In this document: in pieces, positions 1 through 9,033 of the stretch
How positions within the stretch are numbered: the first letter of the stretch is position 1
Layout of the letters: every line of letters starts with the position of its first letter
NCBI GenBank assembly: GCA_005773755.1
Contig: SXHE01000867.1
Location: 1-32,381 of the forward strand
Source of the DNA: Planctomycetia bacterium
GTDB taxonomy: Bacteria > Planctomycetota > Planctomycetia > Gemmatales > Gemmataceae
DNA: 32,381 bases
Reading direction: 5' to 3'
The notes under the pieces: model-generated
Seen by the model: only the letters and a program-made list of their open reading frames with translations
Told to the model about the DNA's origin: nothing
Database searches by the model: none
Translations under genes and position numbers: made by a program

Positions 1-1
1 A

Positions 2-1156
2 CTGGTGGACGTCGAAGCGCTGCCGCTCGACGAGGTGCTGGCGGCGCTGCTCGGTCGATTCGGGGCGGGCTGGAAGATCGAGGGCGACGAGCTGAAGGTC
101 GCGCTCGGGACGAAGCCGGCCGACCGCACCGGGGTTGCCAAGCTGTTCCGCCGGGCGCTCGACGCGGCCCCGACGCATCCGTCGGCGCTGGCCGCTCACG
201 TGTGGGTCGCGAACTTCGAGTTCGAGGCCGGGCACCTGACGCTGGCCGGTAAGGAATACCGGCACGTGATGGAAACCGCGCCGGAGGCGCGCGAGCTCCC
301 CTACGCCGTTTACAACCTCGGCCTCGTCGAACTGAACAGCGGGGCGCGGCAGGCGGCGCGCAGTCGGTTCGTCGATCTGGTCGACCGCGCGCCGCGCTCG
401 CAGTGGGCCGATTACGGCTGGTGGTGGGTCGGCCGCACACACATGGACGCGGGCGACTTCACCGCCGCCCGGACCGCGTTCCAGACCGCGCTGCGCGGGA
501 AGACGCGCGAGGTGGTTTCGGCCGCCGCGTTCGGCACCTGCGCCGCCGAACTGCTCGCGGGCAACGACGACGCGGCGCGGGCCGTGCTCCACGACTACCG
601 AACCGATACGCGCGAGGCCCACTCGGCCCTCAACACGGCGTTCGACGCGCTGCTGCGATACCGTTCGTCACCGACCGAGAGCCGGCGCGCGAGTTTGCTC
701 GCCGCGCTGCGCGGGGCCGGTGACGTGAGCGCGATCGGGCCGGGCGGCACGCTCCTGGCCGGGCGCGTGTACCGCGACCTGGGCCTCGCGGACCGGACCG
801 CGGCGCTGTACGACGCCGCTTCGGTCGCCACGCGCGGCCCGCTCGCCGCGCGGATGACGTTCGAGGTCGCCGAGTGGTACGACCTGCTCGACCGGCGCAA
901 CGACGCCCGGCAGAGGTATCTGGCCGTGGCCGTGATCGACCCCAAGGGTTACGGCCCGAGCGCGGAACTGAAGCTCGCGGAGATGGCCCTGCGCGAACTG
1001 AAGGCCGACGAGTGCGTCCGCCGTTGCCGGGCGCTGCTGGCCCGCGACGGGGCCGACAAAGCCGCGATCCTCGCGGTCATGGGCAAGGGGTACGAACTGG
1101 CCCGCAATCACCGCGCCGCCGCCGCCTGTTTCGCCGGTCGCGTGCCCACGGAGTAG
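2..1156 (+). CDS. TPR-repeat protein, 5' end outside window
   Basis: The reading frame is open from the window edge to the TAG at 1154-1156, so the true start is probably upstream; a GTG at position 5 is the first possible start inside the window. The protein is built of helical pairs typical of tetratricopeptide repeats. Examples are the stretches around residues 60-100 (AAHVWVANFEFEAG), 105-130 (AVYNLGLVELNSGARQA) and 140-165 (WWWVGRTHMDAGDFTAA), with the small/aromatic spacing of TPRs. Such proteins act as protein-interaction scaffolds. The partner here is unknown, and no catalytic domain or membrane segment is visible in this part. The next gene runs towards it on the other strand, leaving only 11 bases between the two stops, so it ends its own transcription unit. 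Confidence 0.8.
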   Translation: MVDVEALPLDEVLAALLGRFGAGWKIEGDELKVALGTKPADRTGVAKLFRRALDAAPTHPSALAAHVWVANFEFEAGHLTLAGKEYRHVMETAPEARELPYAVYNLGLVELNSGARQAARSRFVDLVDRAPRSQWADYGWWWVGRTHMDAGDFTAARTAFQTALRGKTREVVSAAAFGTCAAELLAGNDDAARAVLHDYRTDTREAHSALNTAFDALLRYRSSPTESRRASLLAALRGAGDVSAIGPGGTLLAGRVYRDLGLADRTAALYDAASVATRGPLAARMTFEVAEWYDLLDRRNDARQRYLAVAVIDPKGYGPSAELKLAEMALRELKADECVRRCRALLARDGADKAAILAVMGKGYELARNHRAAAACFAGRVPTE

Positions 1157-1167
1157 AGCCTGGTGCG

Positions 1168-1947
1168 TCACCGGATCAGGTCTGTGGTCGCCTGGAGCAC
1201 TTGCGTTTCGATCTGGATCGCCTGGGTGTTGAACGAGAACGTCCGCTGTGCGATCAGCAGGTTGATGAGTTCGTTCGTGAGTTCCACGTTCGACTGCTCC
1301 AGAAACCCCTGACCGATCGTGCCGAGGCCGTTGGTTCCGGGCACGTCGGTGGTCCCGGTGCCGCTGGCCGGCGACGCGGCGAACGTCGTGTTGCCGACCC
1401 GCGTCAGCCCGGCCGGGTTCTGGAACCGCGTCAACTGGAGCTGCCCGATCTGCTGAATGCCGTCTGGGGTGGTCGCGGTCACGACCCCGGCGGGCGAGAC
1501 CGAAACTGCCGTGGTGCCGGCCGGCAGCGCGATCCCGCCACCGAGGAAGAAGCCGTCGGCGGTGACGACGTTGCCGGCGTTGTCGAAGTTGAAGTTGCCC
1601 GAGCGGGTGTAGCCGGTCGTGCCGTCCGGAAGCGCGACCGCGAAGAACCCTTCGCCCGTGATGGCGAGGTCGAGTGGCCCTTCGCCCGGTGTCAATCCGC
1701 CCTGTGTGAAGTTCCCCGCGATCGTATCCACGATGGCCCCGGTGCCGATCTGGTTGCTGCTCGGCGGGGTGACCCCTTGTGTGGCCGCGCCCGCCGGGGA
1801 CCCGGTGTAGAGCAAGTCCTGGAACGTGATCTGACCCGCCTTATAGCCCGTGGTGTTCGAGTTCGCGACGTTGTTACTCGTCACGTCGAGGAACGCGGAC
1901 GCGGCTTGAAGGCCGGCGTTGCTGGCGAAGAGCGCGCTGAGGATCAT
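1168..1947 (-). CDS. Flagellar rod/hook protein, FlgG/FlgF family
   Basis: The 259-residue product starts at the ATG at 1947-1945. The longer frame to 2145 adds a low-complexity Arg/Pro tail that does not resemble the family, so the inner start is preferred. Both ends carry the family's coiled-coil signatures: an N-terminal segment with LDVTSNNVANSNTTGYK (residues about 20-36) and a C-terminal helix with SNVELTNELINLLIAQRTF. The central part contains the 'GEGFFAVALPDGTTGYTRSGNF' region typical of FlgE/FlgF/FlgG. These proteins form the axial rod or hook of the flagellum outside the inner membrane. The length fits FlgG/FlgF better than the longer hook protein FlgE. No other flagellar gene is adjacent. 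No strong Shine-Dalgarno is seen. Confidence 0.9.
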   Translation of the reverse strand: MILSALFASNAGLQAASAFLDVTSNNVANSNTTGYKAGQITFQDLLYTGSPAGAATQGVTPPSSNQIGTGAIVDTIAGNFTQGGLTPGEGPLDLAITGEGFFAVALPDGTTGYTRSGNFNFDNAGNVVTADGFFLGGGIALPAGTTAVSVSPAGVVTATTPDGIQQIGQLQLTRFQNPAGLTRVGNTTFAASPASGTGTTDVPGTNGLGTIGQGFLEQSNVELTNELINLLIAQRTFSFNTQAIQIETQVLQATTDLIR

Positions 1948-2186
1948 GGCGAACCGGGGTGAGCGTCGTTGGTGCGGGCCGTTATCCGTGTCGGCCTCCG
2001 GGTGCGGCGCGGGCCACTCCTTCATAGTAACATCCGATGCACCAAAAGATAGAAGAACCGACCGCCGGCACGACCGGCGCGTTCGGACGCGCGTGGCGCG
2101 ACCCGGCGGAAACGGCTTGCCGAACGCGGGGGAAAACGCGAACATGGTGAGCGCCGGTCCCCAACCCTTTCCGATGTCGACTCACC

Positions 2187-3644
2187 ATGAATCGCGCGGC
2201 TCGTAGCGTACTGCTTGTATTCGGGGTCGTTGCGACCGGCGCGATCGCGCTCGGCATCATCAGCCGGCCGGCACCAATCGAAGTGACGCTCGGCGCGCGC
2301 GAACAGTTGCCGCGCCCCAGCGCCGCCGACCTGAAGGGCCTGCCGGTCGGCATGTCGGGGTGTCTCGCGTCCGCGTGTCACGGTTCACCCGCCAACAAGA
2401 CGCTCGCGGGGAAGCTGGACGCGGACACCTGGCAAAGCTCCGGCAGCACCTGGTCCGCGGCCGACCCGCATTCCGCCGCGTACAGCCTGCTGACGGACAG
2501 CCCGCACCGCCCGGTCAAGGTCACGGCCGCGCACATCATGGCCCGCTACGCGCCGGGCACCAGTGCGACGAGCGACGCCCGGTGCGTCGCGTGCCATACG
2601 AACCCGAGCCTCGCCACCAGCGAACGAATGACCGACGCGCGCGCGACGCACCTGCGCACCGAGGGAGTGAGCTGTGAGGCGTGTCACGGCAACGCCGGCG
2701 GGTGGGTCGGCGATCACACCACCTGGAAGGGACCGCGCGCGGGGGTGTACGCCAAGACCGGCATGAACCCGCTGTACGACCTGGGCGAGCGGGCGCTGGC
2801 CTGCGCCGGCTGTCACGTCGGCGCGCCGGCCGAGAACGGCCTGCCGGTGCGCGACATGAACCACGACATGATCGCCGCCGGCCACCCGCGACTGAACTTC
2901 GACTTCGCCGAGTACCAGCGCCGGCTGCCCGCACACTGGTTGGAGAAGGACCGCACGACCAACACGCCGCGAGCGCACAGCCCCGCGAAGGTGTGGTTGG
3001 TCGGTCGCGTGGCGCACGCCGAGGCCGCGTGCAAGATGCTCGTGGACCGCGCCGAGCGCTCGAAGGACGACGCGCGCACGCCGTGGCCGGAGTTCGCCGA
3101 GTTCAACTGCGCCGCGTGTCACCACAACCTCCGCGCCGCCACCGATCCTTCACTTGAGGCACGGTGGCGGAAAGACCCGAAACTCACCGGGCATACGCTG
3201 GGTTCACCGGGATGGCAACCGATCTGGCCGATGACAGTCGCGGCCGGTATCGACCAGCCAACCCCCGACACAGCGACCCTCAAGTACGTCACGAACGCGA
3301 TGAGCGTGGCGCGACCGAAACGCGGCGAGATCGTCGCACTCGCTAAGCAGGGTTCGGGAACAATGGCGGAATTGCGCGGGAGGTTGACCAATGCGGTGCG
3401 GGTTGAAGACGTGTACCCGCTCAACCGGCTGTTTCAGTCTCCGCTGCCCCGCGTGCCGGAATGGGACAGCGCCGCGCAGCTCTTCTACGGGTACGCGGCG
3501 ATGGAGCGTGCGCGCCCGGGGCCGTCGGACCTTGTGCCGGAGTTTCGGCGTGCGCTGGGCGCGCTCCGAACCGACGACTGGCCGAACGTGAAATGGGCCG
3601 AAGTCGAGGGGGCGTTCGAGGCGATACGGAGGAAGCGCCCCTAA
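2187..3644 (+). CDS. Multihaem c-type cytochrome (five haem sites), first of three
   Basis: The 485-residue protein begins with an N-terminal hydrophobic segment (residues about 6-26) that serves as a signal peptide or anchor, so the haem domain lies outside the cytoplasm. Haem-binding motifs are CLASACH at 59-65, which has four residues between the cysteines (CX4CH), then CX2CH at 133-137, 163-167, 206-210 and 308-312. A conserved MNHDMIAAGHPR segment near residue 228 probably supplies a distal histidine ligand. The layout resembles the cytochrome c554 superfamily of multihaem electron carriers and oxidoreductases. The substrate cannot be read from sequence. Two homologues follow directly, which suggests one periplasmic electron-transfer complex. 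The atypical first motif is shared with the next gene at exactly the same residue numbers. Confidence 0.88.
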   Translation: MNRAARSVLLVFGVVATGAIALGIISRPAPIEVTLGAREQLPRPSAADLKGLPVGMSGCLASACHGSPANKTLAGKLDADTWQSSGSTWSAADPHSAAYSLLTDSPHRPVKVTAAHIMARYAPGTSATSDARCVACHTNPSLATSERMTDARATHLRTEGVSCEACHGNAGGWVGDHTTWKGPRAGVYAKTGMNPLYDLGERALACAGCHVGAPAENGLPVRDMNHDMIAAGHPRLNFDFAEYQRRLPAHWLEKDRTTNTPRAHSPAKVWLVGRVAHAEAACKMLVDRAERSKDDARTPWPEFAEFNCAACHHNLRAATDPSLEARWRKDPKLTGHTLGSPGWQPIWPMTVAAGIDQPTPDTATLKYVTNAMSVARPKRGEIVALAKQGSGTMAELRGRLTNAVRVEDVYPLNRLFQSPLPRVPEWDSAAQLFYGYAAMERARPGPSDLVPEFRRALGALRTDDWPNVKWAEVEGAFEAIRRKRP

Positions 3645-3703
3645 TACGATTTTCGCCGAGGAAGCCCCCGCACGGATGCGACGGACTGGCCGCGAGTGTA
3701 GCC

Positions 3704-5197
3704 GTGCGTCCATTTCTCGTTATCGCGGTCGTCGTCTGCGCGAGCGCGCTGGGCGCCGCGCTCAGCCCGGCCAACCCGCGGAACCCGCAGGAACCACAAC
3801 TCGCGCCCGCCGCGCCCGATCCACAAACGCCCTACGGTGTCGGCAAAGCGCCGTTCGCGCACCGCGCCGCCACGTCGTGCGCCGCGGCCTCGTGTCACGG
3901 CGGCGGGCAGGTCGGCAAGGTCGGCAGCGAGCACTCGACGTGGGCACCGGAGGCGTTCCCCGAAGGGCAGGGTGACCCGCACACGAAGGCGTACCGCGTG
4001 CTGTTCAACAACGTCTCCGTGCGCATGGCGAAGGCGCTCAACATCGGCGAGGCGCACAAGGCCGCGCTGTGCCTGAAGTGCCACGCGGTCGATAGCGGCA
4101 AAGACCCCGAAACGCGCGACCAGAGTCTGTCCGAGGGCGTCGGCTGCGGTGCGTGCCACGGCCCCGCGGACAAGTGGATCGGGGACCATTACTCCGCCGA
4201 GTGGAAGGCGCTCAGCAACCGCGAGAAGTGGGAGAAGTACGGGTTCGTGCCGGCGGGCAACCTCGTCGCCCGCACGCTCAACTGCGCCGGCTGTCACGTC
4301 GGCGACGCCGACCGCGACGTGAACCACGACCTGTACGCCGCCGGCCACCCACGGATCACCTTCGAGGCTGCCGCGTTCCACCATCAGCCGGGCTACCGCA
4401 AGCACTGGACCGAAAAGACCCCGCAACCGGACTTCGAGGTGCGGGCGTGGATCGTCGGGCAGGTCGCGGCGCTCCGCAGCGCGACCGACCTGCTGCGCAG
4501 CCGCGCGGAGAAGGCGGACAAGCCGGACGGCATCTGGCCGGAGTTCGCCGGGTACAGTTGCTATTCGTGTCACCAGAAGATCGGCGAGGGCGCGATCCGC
4601 GGCGAAGCGAGCGCCACCACCCGCGCGCCGGGCGTTCCCGGCTGGGAGGTGTGGTCGAACACCGGCATCGGAATCGCGGCCGAGTATTGCGGCGCGGCCT
4701 ATCCCGGTGTAAGCTCACCGGACTTGAAGGAACTGAAGGCGCTCCAGAAACTGATGGAGTCGAAGCGGGCACCGAACGCGAAGGCGGTCGCAACGCAGTC
4801 GACGAAGGCGGTCGCGGAACTCGATGCGTGGCTCGCCGGGCTGCAAGCGGCCGAGGACCGCGGCGCGAAGCCGGTGCCGAAGGGGACCGCGGAGAAACTG
4901 GCGAACGCCATCGCGCGGAACGCGCTCTCGAAGGACGGCGCGAAGCTCGCGGATCACGACTGGGACGCGCTCGCCTCGAACTACTTGGGCTGTGCGGCGA
5001 TGTTCCACGCAACGGGCGGCGCGCCCGCGAACAAGTGGGGTAAAGAGCTGGACGCGGTGCGCGACAACCTGCGGTTCCCCGCGGTGAAGGGCGCGCGGTT
5101 CGACAGCCCGTTCGACTACGACCGGAACAAACTCGATCTGTTGAAGAAGAACTTCGAGCGGTTGCGGGACGCGACCGCTCCCACGGGGGGGAACTGA
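3704..5197 (+). CDS. Multihaem c-type cytochrome (five haem sites), second of three
   Basis: The open frame begins inside the previous gene, but a GTG at 3704 places a hydrophobic signal peptide (RPFLVIAVVVCASALGAAL) at the very N-terminus and gives 497 residues. This start is inferred, since no clear Shine-Dalgarno is present. Haem motifs are CX4CH at 59-65 and CX2CH at 123-127, 148-152, 194-198 and 286-290. The block VNHDLYAAGHPR after the fourth motif and PEFAGYSCYSCH at the fifth match the upstream paralogue closely. The C-terminal third has no haem sites and is rich in Lys/Ala helices. Its stop overlaps the start of the third cytochrome by one base (TGATG), implying coupled translation and probably a stoichiometric complex. 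Confidence 0.88.
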   Translation: MRPFLVIAVVVCASALGAALSPANPRNPQEPQLAPAAPDPQTPYGVGKAPFAHRAATSCAAASCHGGGQVGKVGSEHSTWAPEAFPEGQGDPHTKAYRVLFNNVSVRMAKALNIGEAHKAALCLKCHAVDSGKDPETRDQSLSEGVGCGACHGPADKWIGDHYSAEWKALSNREKWEKYGFVPAGNLVARTLNCAGCHVGDADRDVNHDLYAAGHPRITFEAAAFHHQPGYRKHWTEKTPQPDFEVRAWIVGQVAALRSATDLLRSRAEKADKPDGIWPEFAGYSCYSCHQKIGEGAIRGEASATTRAPGVPGWEVWSNTGIGIAAEYCGAAYPGVSSPDLKELKALQKLMESKRAPNAKAVATQSTKAVAELDAWLAGLQAAEDRGAKPVPKGTAEKLANAIARNALSKDGAKLADHDWDALASNYLGCAAMFHATGGAPANKWGKELDAVRDNLRFPAVKGARFDSPFDYDRNKLDLLKKNFERLRDATAPTGGN

Positions 5198-6969
5198 TGT
5201 CGGCACACTCTCAGCGCGCGACCCGCGCCGCGGGCCTCACGGCCGCGTTCGCCGGTCTGGTACTCGGCCTGATGTCGGCCGGCGGGCCGGACCGCGCCGC
5301 GCACGCGCGCCAAAAGGATGACAAGAAGGACGAGTATCCGCGGCCGACGGAGAAAGAGAAGCTGAAGCAAACCCTGATCGGTGCTGCGGCATGCAAACAG
5401 TGCCACGATACGGCAGACCCGACTATGAACGACGAGTACAAGAGCACACTCGGGTACGAGTTCGTTCGGCTATGGGAAAACAAGGTGTGGGGTGTCCACG
5501 ACCTCCACTCAACTGCTTACAAGAACCTGCTCACGAACAGGTGCACCGAGGTGAAGGACGGGGGTGATAAGCCCAACACCACAGCTCAGCGGATGGAAGA
5601 CAACATGCGCCGTGCCGGTGTTGACGCACGGTACAAAAAGCAAGATTACACTGTCTCCACCGATACTCAGTGTCTCGCGTGCCACGCGAGCACAAAACAA
5701 CCAGCATCGATCGCACCGCACAAGACTTGGACCGTTGATTCGTTCAACCCGCGGGACGGGGTCGGGTGCGAGATGTGCCACGGTCACGGTTCGCTCTACC
5801 GATTCCGTCACCAAGAATCGCACATGGACAAAGCGAACGCACCGAAGGGTGCGACCTCGATCGTTGATTGGCGCGAGACTGACCCAAAGATCAAGGCGGA
5901 ATGGGGGCTGGTGAACCTGCGCGACGCGGCCGAGGCCACCAACCGCTGCGCCTCGTGCCACATCGGGAACCTGGACGAGGGCCGCTTTGTCACGCACGAC
6001 ATGTACGCTGCCGGGCACCCGCCGCTGCCGCCGCTCGACCTGATCGCTTACACCCGCGAGCAGCCGCGGCACTGGGGCCTGCCATCCGAAATGCCGTACC
6101 TGAAGACCCTCGCGGAGAAAGACCCGAAGAAGGCGAACGCGGTGTTCCACATCCGTGCCGACGAGTCGCACGTCGCCCGCCGGTTCGTCGAATCGACCGT
6201 CGCCACGCTGCACTCGTCCGCCGTCGTCACCGGCCAACTCGCCCTCGACGGCAAAGAAGACGGTCTCGACTACGCGGCGTTCGACTGCGCCTCGTGCCAC
6301 CACAACCTCAAGTACCCCAGCGACCGCCAGGACCGCGGGTACAACGCCCGGCCCGGTCGCCCGCTGTTCCGCCCGGCCACGTTCGCCCTGACCCGCGTCG
6401 TGATGGAGCACGCGGCCGAGATGCCCGGCGGCGGCGACCTCAAGGCGTCGCTCGAAGCGCTCGCGACCGTCGAGAAGAACCTCGCGGTCGCGTTCACCTC
6501 GAAGTCGCTGGGCGACCCGGCGAAGGTGCAGGCGGCCAGCGCCGAGCTGAGCAAGTGGAGCGCGGACACGCTGAAGAGGCTGAACGGCGTGAAGTACACC
6601 AACGACGAGACGAAGAAGTTGCTAGCGAAGGTGCAAGCCGCGACGCAGAAGCCGGTTGCCGACCCCGAAGTCGCGCAACTCTACACCTGGGCCTTCGAGA
6701 CGCTGGTGCTGGACCAGACCCCGCCGGCCGCGGACAAGAAGCCGCCCGCGGCGCTCGAAGAGCTGCACAAGAAGTTGAAGGACGTGGTGGTGTCGCGGCT
6801 GCGGCCGAACGCGGCGTTCTACTACGAGCAGGGCGCGAACGGCGGCATCCCCGGCCCCACCGTGGAACCGGTCGACACGCGCATCGGCAAGCGGATGGAG
6901 CTGTTCAACTCGTTCAAGAACGCCCCGTTCCGTCAGGCGTTCGGCGACGTGAAGCCGTTCGGGAAGTAG
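5197..6969 (+). CDS. Multihaem c-type cytochrome (five haem sites), third of three
   Basis: The 590-residue protein has a predicted signal peptide (residues about 10-33) followed by a charged linker. Five CX2CH haem motifs start at residues 66, 159, 191, 251 and 364; here the first site is a normal CKQCH, unlike its two paralogues. The segment VTHDMYAAGHPPLPP after the fourth site corresponds to the NHD-AAGHPR block of the others, and CASCHHNL closes the haem domain. A helical, haem-free C-terminal region of about 200 residues follows. The ATG overlaps the previous stop by one base. Codon use between about 5380 and 5900 is visibly more AT-rich than in the rest of the gene. The family assignment (cytochrome c554-like) is inference from motif layout; the electron donor and acceptor are unknown. 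Confidence 0.88.
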   Translation: MSAHSQRATRAAGLTAAFAGLVLGLMSAGGPDRAAHARQKDDKKDEYPRPTEKEKLKQTLIGAAACKQCHDTADPTMNDEYKSTLGYEFVRLWENKVWGVHDLHSTAYKNLLTNRCTEVKDGGDKPNTTAQRMEDNMRRAGVDARYKKQDYTVSTDTQCLACHASTKQPASIAPHKTWTVDSFNPRDGVGCEMCHGHGSLYRFRHQESHMDKANAPKGATSIVDWRETDPKIKAEWGLVNLRDAAEATNRCASCHIGNLDEGRFVTHDMYAAGHPPLPPLDLIAYTREQPRHWGLPSEMPYLKTLAEKDPKKANAVFHIRADESHVARRFVESTVATLHSSAVVTGQLALDGKEDGLDYAAFDCASCHHNLKYPSDRQDRGYNARPGRPLFRPATFALTRVVMEHAAEMPGGGDLKASLEALATVEKNLAVAFTSKSLGDPAKVQAASAELSKWSADTLKRLNGVKYTNDETKKLLAKVQAATQKPVADPEVAQLYTWAFETLVLDQTPPAADKKPPAALEELHKKLKDVVVSRLRPNAAFYYEQGANGGIPGPTVEPVDTRIGKRMELFNSFKNAPFRQAFGDVKPFGK

Positions 6970-7094
6970 CCACCCGCCCGATTTCGTGCGCGCGCCGCCA
7001 TGCAGGGAAAAACGCACGGCGTTGCAAGATTGCGGCCGGGGCGGGCGTAAGTACACAAACGACCCGCGCCCGCAACCCCGCACACGGAGGCCTC

Positions 7095-7772
7095 ATGCCG
7101 TCCTACGTCATCGTTTGGGAGAACAACACGTTCGGGCACCAGAAGGTTTCCGGACACACGTGGCCCGGCCACTCGGCCATCAACATCGGCAACATCTTTG
7201 ACGACGAAGACATGGCCCGCGCGTTCAACAGCTATGTGAGCTGGTGGCCCGGCGAGGGGGCCGACTTCGGCGTGAAGGGTGTCATCAAGGCCATGTTCAA
7301 GAAGGCCCAGAAGGGGGACCGGAACCTGACCCTGGGTCAGGACGTGGACAGCGAGGGCTACCTGCCCGATCACTTCATCAAACTGGACACGACCGACGAG
7401 CAAGAGAAGAAGATGAAGGCCGAGTGGCTCACCGTGCTCATGAAGAAGGGCGGCGCGACGTACAAGAACCTGCGCAAGAACTGCTCGACGATCTGCTCGC
7501 GGGTGCTCCACGCCGGCGGGTTCTACTCCAAGAAGTGGGCCGTCAACAACAACTTCGCGTGGAGCCCCGGCGACGTCCGCGCCCTGGCGTGCTCGTCCGG
7601 CGGCACGCTGATGAAATGGACCGACGTGCTCGAACTGCTGAAGAAGAGCGGCATCACGGGCGACAGCCTGAGCGCGAAGGAGGCCCGGTCGGGCGTGTTC
7701 TGCTCCACGGGCGCGCCGTGCAACTACCAGAAGACCGAGACGTTCAAGGGCGACGGGACCAAGAAGAACTGA
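7095..7772 (+). CDS. Possible permuted papain-fold (NlpC/P60-LRAT-like) protein
   Basis: The start is fixed by a good Shine-Dalgarno (GGAGG, 7086-7090) before the ATG at 7095, giving 225 residues. Near the N-terminus is PGHSAINIG (H26), and further on NCSTICSRVLHAGG (C130, C134). A histidine-containing 'GHxAIxIG' strand preceding a cysteine at a helix start is the order found in circularly permuted papain-like enzymes (YiiX/DUF830, LRAT), which act as peptidases, amidases or acyltransferases. This is a motif-level match only; a third catalytic residue cannot be named. No signal peptide is seen. The gene stands alone after the cytochrome operon and converges with the next gene over a strong hairpin. 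Confidence 0.6.
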   Translation: MPSYVIVWENNTFGHQKVSGHTWPGHSAINIGNIFDDEDMARAFNSYVSWWPGEGADFGVKGVIKAMFKKAQKGDRNLTLGQDVDSEGYLPDHFIKLDTTDEQEKKMKAEWLTVLMKKGGATYKNLRKNCSTICSRVLHAGGFYSKKWAVNNNFAWSPGDVRALACSSGGTLMKWTDVLELLKKSGITGDSLSAKEARSGVFCSTGAPCNYQKTETFKGDGTKKN

Positions 7773-7782
7773 CCCACCATAA

Positions 7783-7816
7783 ACGGGGAACGGCCGGCGC
7801 ACCGGCCGTTCCCCGT
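7783..7816. terminator. Perfect 15-bp hairpin between convergent genes
   Basis: Arms 7783-7797 (ACGGGGAACGGCCGG) and 7802-7816 are perfectly complementary with a CGCA loop. It lies 11 bases after the stop at 7772 and 7 bases before the stop of the opposing gene at 7823, so it is placed to end transcription from both sides. A short T run follows only on the minus-strand exit, so it is not a classical intrinsic terminator on the plus side. Confidence 0.75.
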
Positions 7817-7822
7817 CGTCCC

Positions 7823-8869
7823 TTACGCGAGCTTGGCGGTGACGTTCACGAACGTGTGGACGTGCGGGAGGGCGCGGTAGCTCCACACGAAGCCCGGGCC
7901 TTCGAGCCGCCAGAACGTCCACGGCTCCTTCGCGGTGGCCTTGCCCTCGTCGTAGAACGCCAGCGCCAGCTTCTCCATCCCGCCGTTGGCCTTCACGATC
8001 TCCATCACCTCGTCGCCGTCCTCCTTGCGGTACGGGGCGACCAGCGCCTTCATCACCTTCTCGGTCAGCGCCTTCTGGTCCTTCGACATGTCGGCGTAGG
8101 CCAGACCGGGCAGCTTGGTTGCGCCCTTGCCCGGCGTCTTCACCCCGCCGTGCTCGTCCTTCCACTTCGGCCCGCTCACCAGTGCGGCCTTCTTCGCCGC
8201 CTCGTCGAACGTGCCGAACAGCTCCTGAGCGGCCTTCGTTTGCGCGTAGAACACGTTCGTGGTGGCGTACCCGCTGGGGCTGTGGCCGTAGTACAGCGGC
8301 CCGCCGAACGCGGTCTTCTCTTCGGAGTTGCCGTCGCACCGTACGGTGATGTGGTGCCCGCAGAACACCAGCGAGAACTTCTTGCCCTCGACCGCCTCGC
8401 CGTAGATCAGCGCGCCGATGGTCTCGAAGTCGTTGCTGTTGTCGAACCGCCCGTTGCGGCTCAGGGCCTTGTAGCCCTCTTCGCCGTTGGCGATGGCGCG
8501 GAAGATCTTGTCGAGCAGTTCGACCTGCTTCTTGGTGTACTCTTCGCCGATGCGCGACTTGCCGTCCGCGCCGTTGTGCGTCAGCAGCCGGGCCGCGGTG
8601 CCCTTGCCGTTGGTGATGCCGTGGTCCCACGCGCGCACCAGCTTCTTCTTCTGGTCCGCGTCCATGCTCTTGTACAGTTCGAAGATCATCGCCTCGGCCT
8701 GAGCCTGCTTCTCGGCGCGGGCGGCGGTGGCCTTCTGGAGCGGGGTCAGCCCGACCGTGGCGACGGCCGCGGTCGTGCCGAGCACGCGGATGAAGTCGCG
8801 GCGGCCGATCGGCGCACCAGTTTCACACTCGGGGCAGTTCGCGTTCTGTTCGGCGGGCAGCATGGACAT
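7823..8869 (-). CDS. Tat-exported DUF3500-like protein
   Basis: The product is about 348 residues. Starts at 8869 or 8863 both follow a GGAG; 8863 has the better spacing (9 bases) and 8869 is a base triplet pair upstream. A twin-arginine signal (GRRDFIRVLG, R23-R24, then a hydrophobic stretch TTAAVATVGL) indicates folded export by Tat. The mature part contains SLVFCGHHITVRCDG and, near the C-terminus, GPGFVWSYRALPHVHTFVNV, which resemble the conserved WxxxGHH and His-rich segments of DUF3500 proteins. Their biochemical role is not established. A CPEC pair precedes the twin arginines, and a single CxxC is not enough to call a metal site. It is divergently transcribed from the zinc-ribbon gene at 9034. 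Confidence 0.7.
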   Translation of the reverse strand: MSMLPAEQNANCPECETGAPIGRRDFIRVLGTTAAVATVGLTPLQKATAARAEKQAQAEAMIFELYKSMDADQKKKLVRAWDHGITNGKGTAARLLTHNGADGKSRIGEEYTKKQVELLDKIFRAIANGEEGYKALSRNGRFDNSNDFETIGALIYGEAVEGKKFSLVFCGHHITVRCDGNSEEKTAFGGPLYYGHSPSGYATTNVFYAQTKAAQELFGTFDEAAKKAALVSGPKWKDEHGGVKTPGKGATKLPGLAYADMSKDQKALTEKVMKALVAPYRKEDGDEVMEIVKANGGMEKLALAFYDEGKATAKEPWTFWRLEGPGFVWSYRALPHVHTFVNVTAKLA

Positions 8870-8974
8870 GCACTCCGGCGGGGGAAAGGGACGGGCGACG
8901 TTGAACGGTACTCGCGCCATTAAACCCGATGCGCGTGGGAAAGTCACGCGCGAATGAATGAGAGCGAACCCCGC

Positions 8975-9003
8975 TTGTCACAACCCCGCGCGGGGGGGAT
9001 ACT
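8975..9003 (+). promoter_or_regulatory. Sigma-70-like promoter before the zinc-ribbon gene
   Basis: TTGTCA (8975-8980) and GATACT (8998-9003) are separated by 17 bases and match the -35 and -10 consensus at 5/6 and 4/6 positions. A start near 9010 would leave a short leader containing GGAG (about 9022) before the GTG at 9034. The call rests on consensus only. Confidence 0.4.
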
Positions 9004-9033
9004 TCTCCTACTGTCAACCGCGGAGAACCGTTC

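Noticed and set aside
1948..2145. N-terminal extension of the flagellar gene
   Set aside because: The extra 66 residues are Arg/Pro-rich and unlike the family; the standard N-terminus begins at 1947.
3461..3703. Upstream extension of the second cytochrome overlapping the first
   Set aside because: It would bury the signal peptide inside the protein; the GTG at 3704 puts it at the N-terminus.
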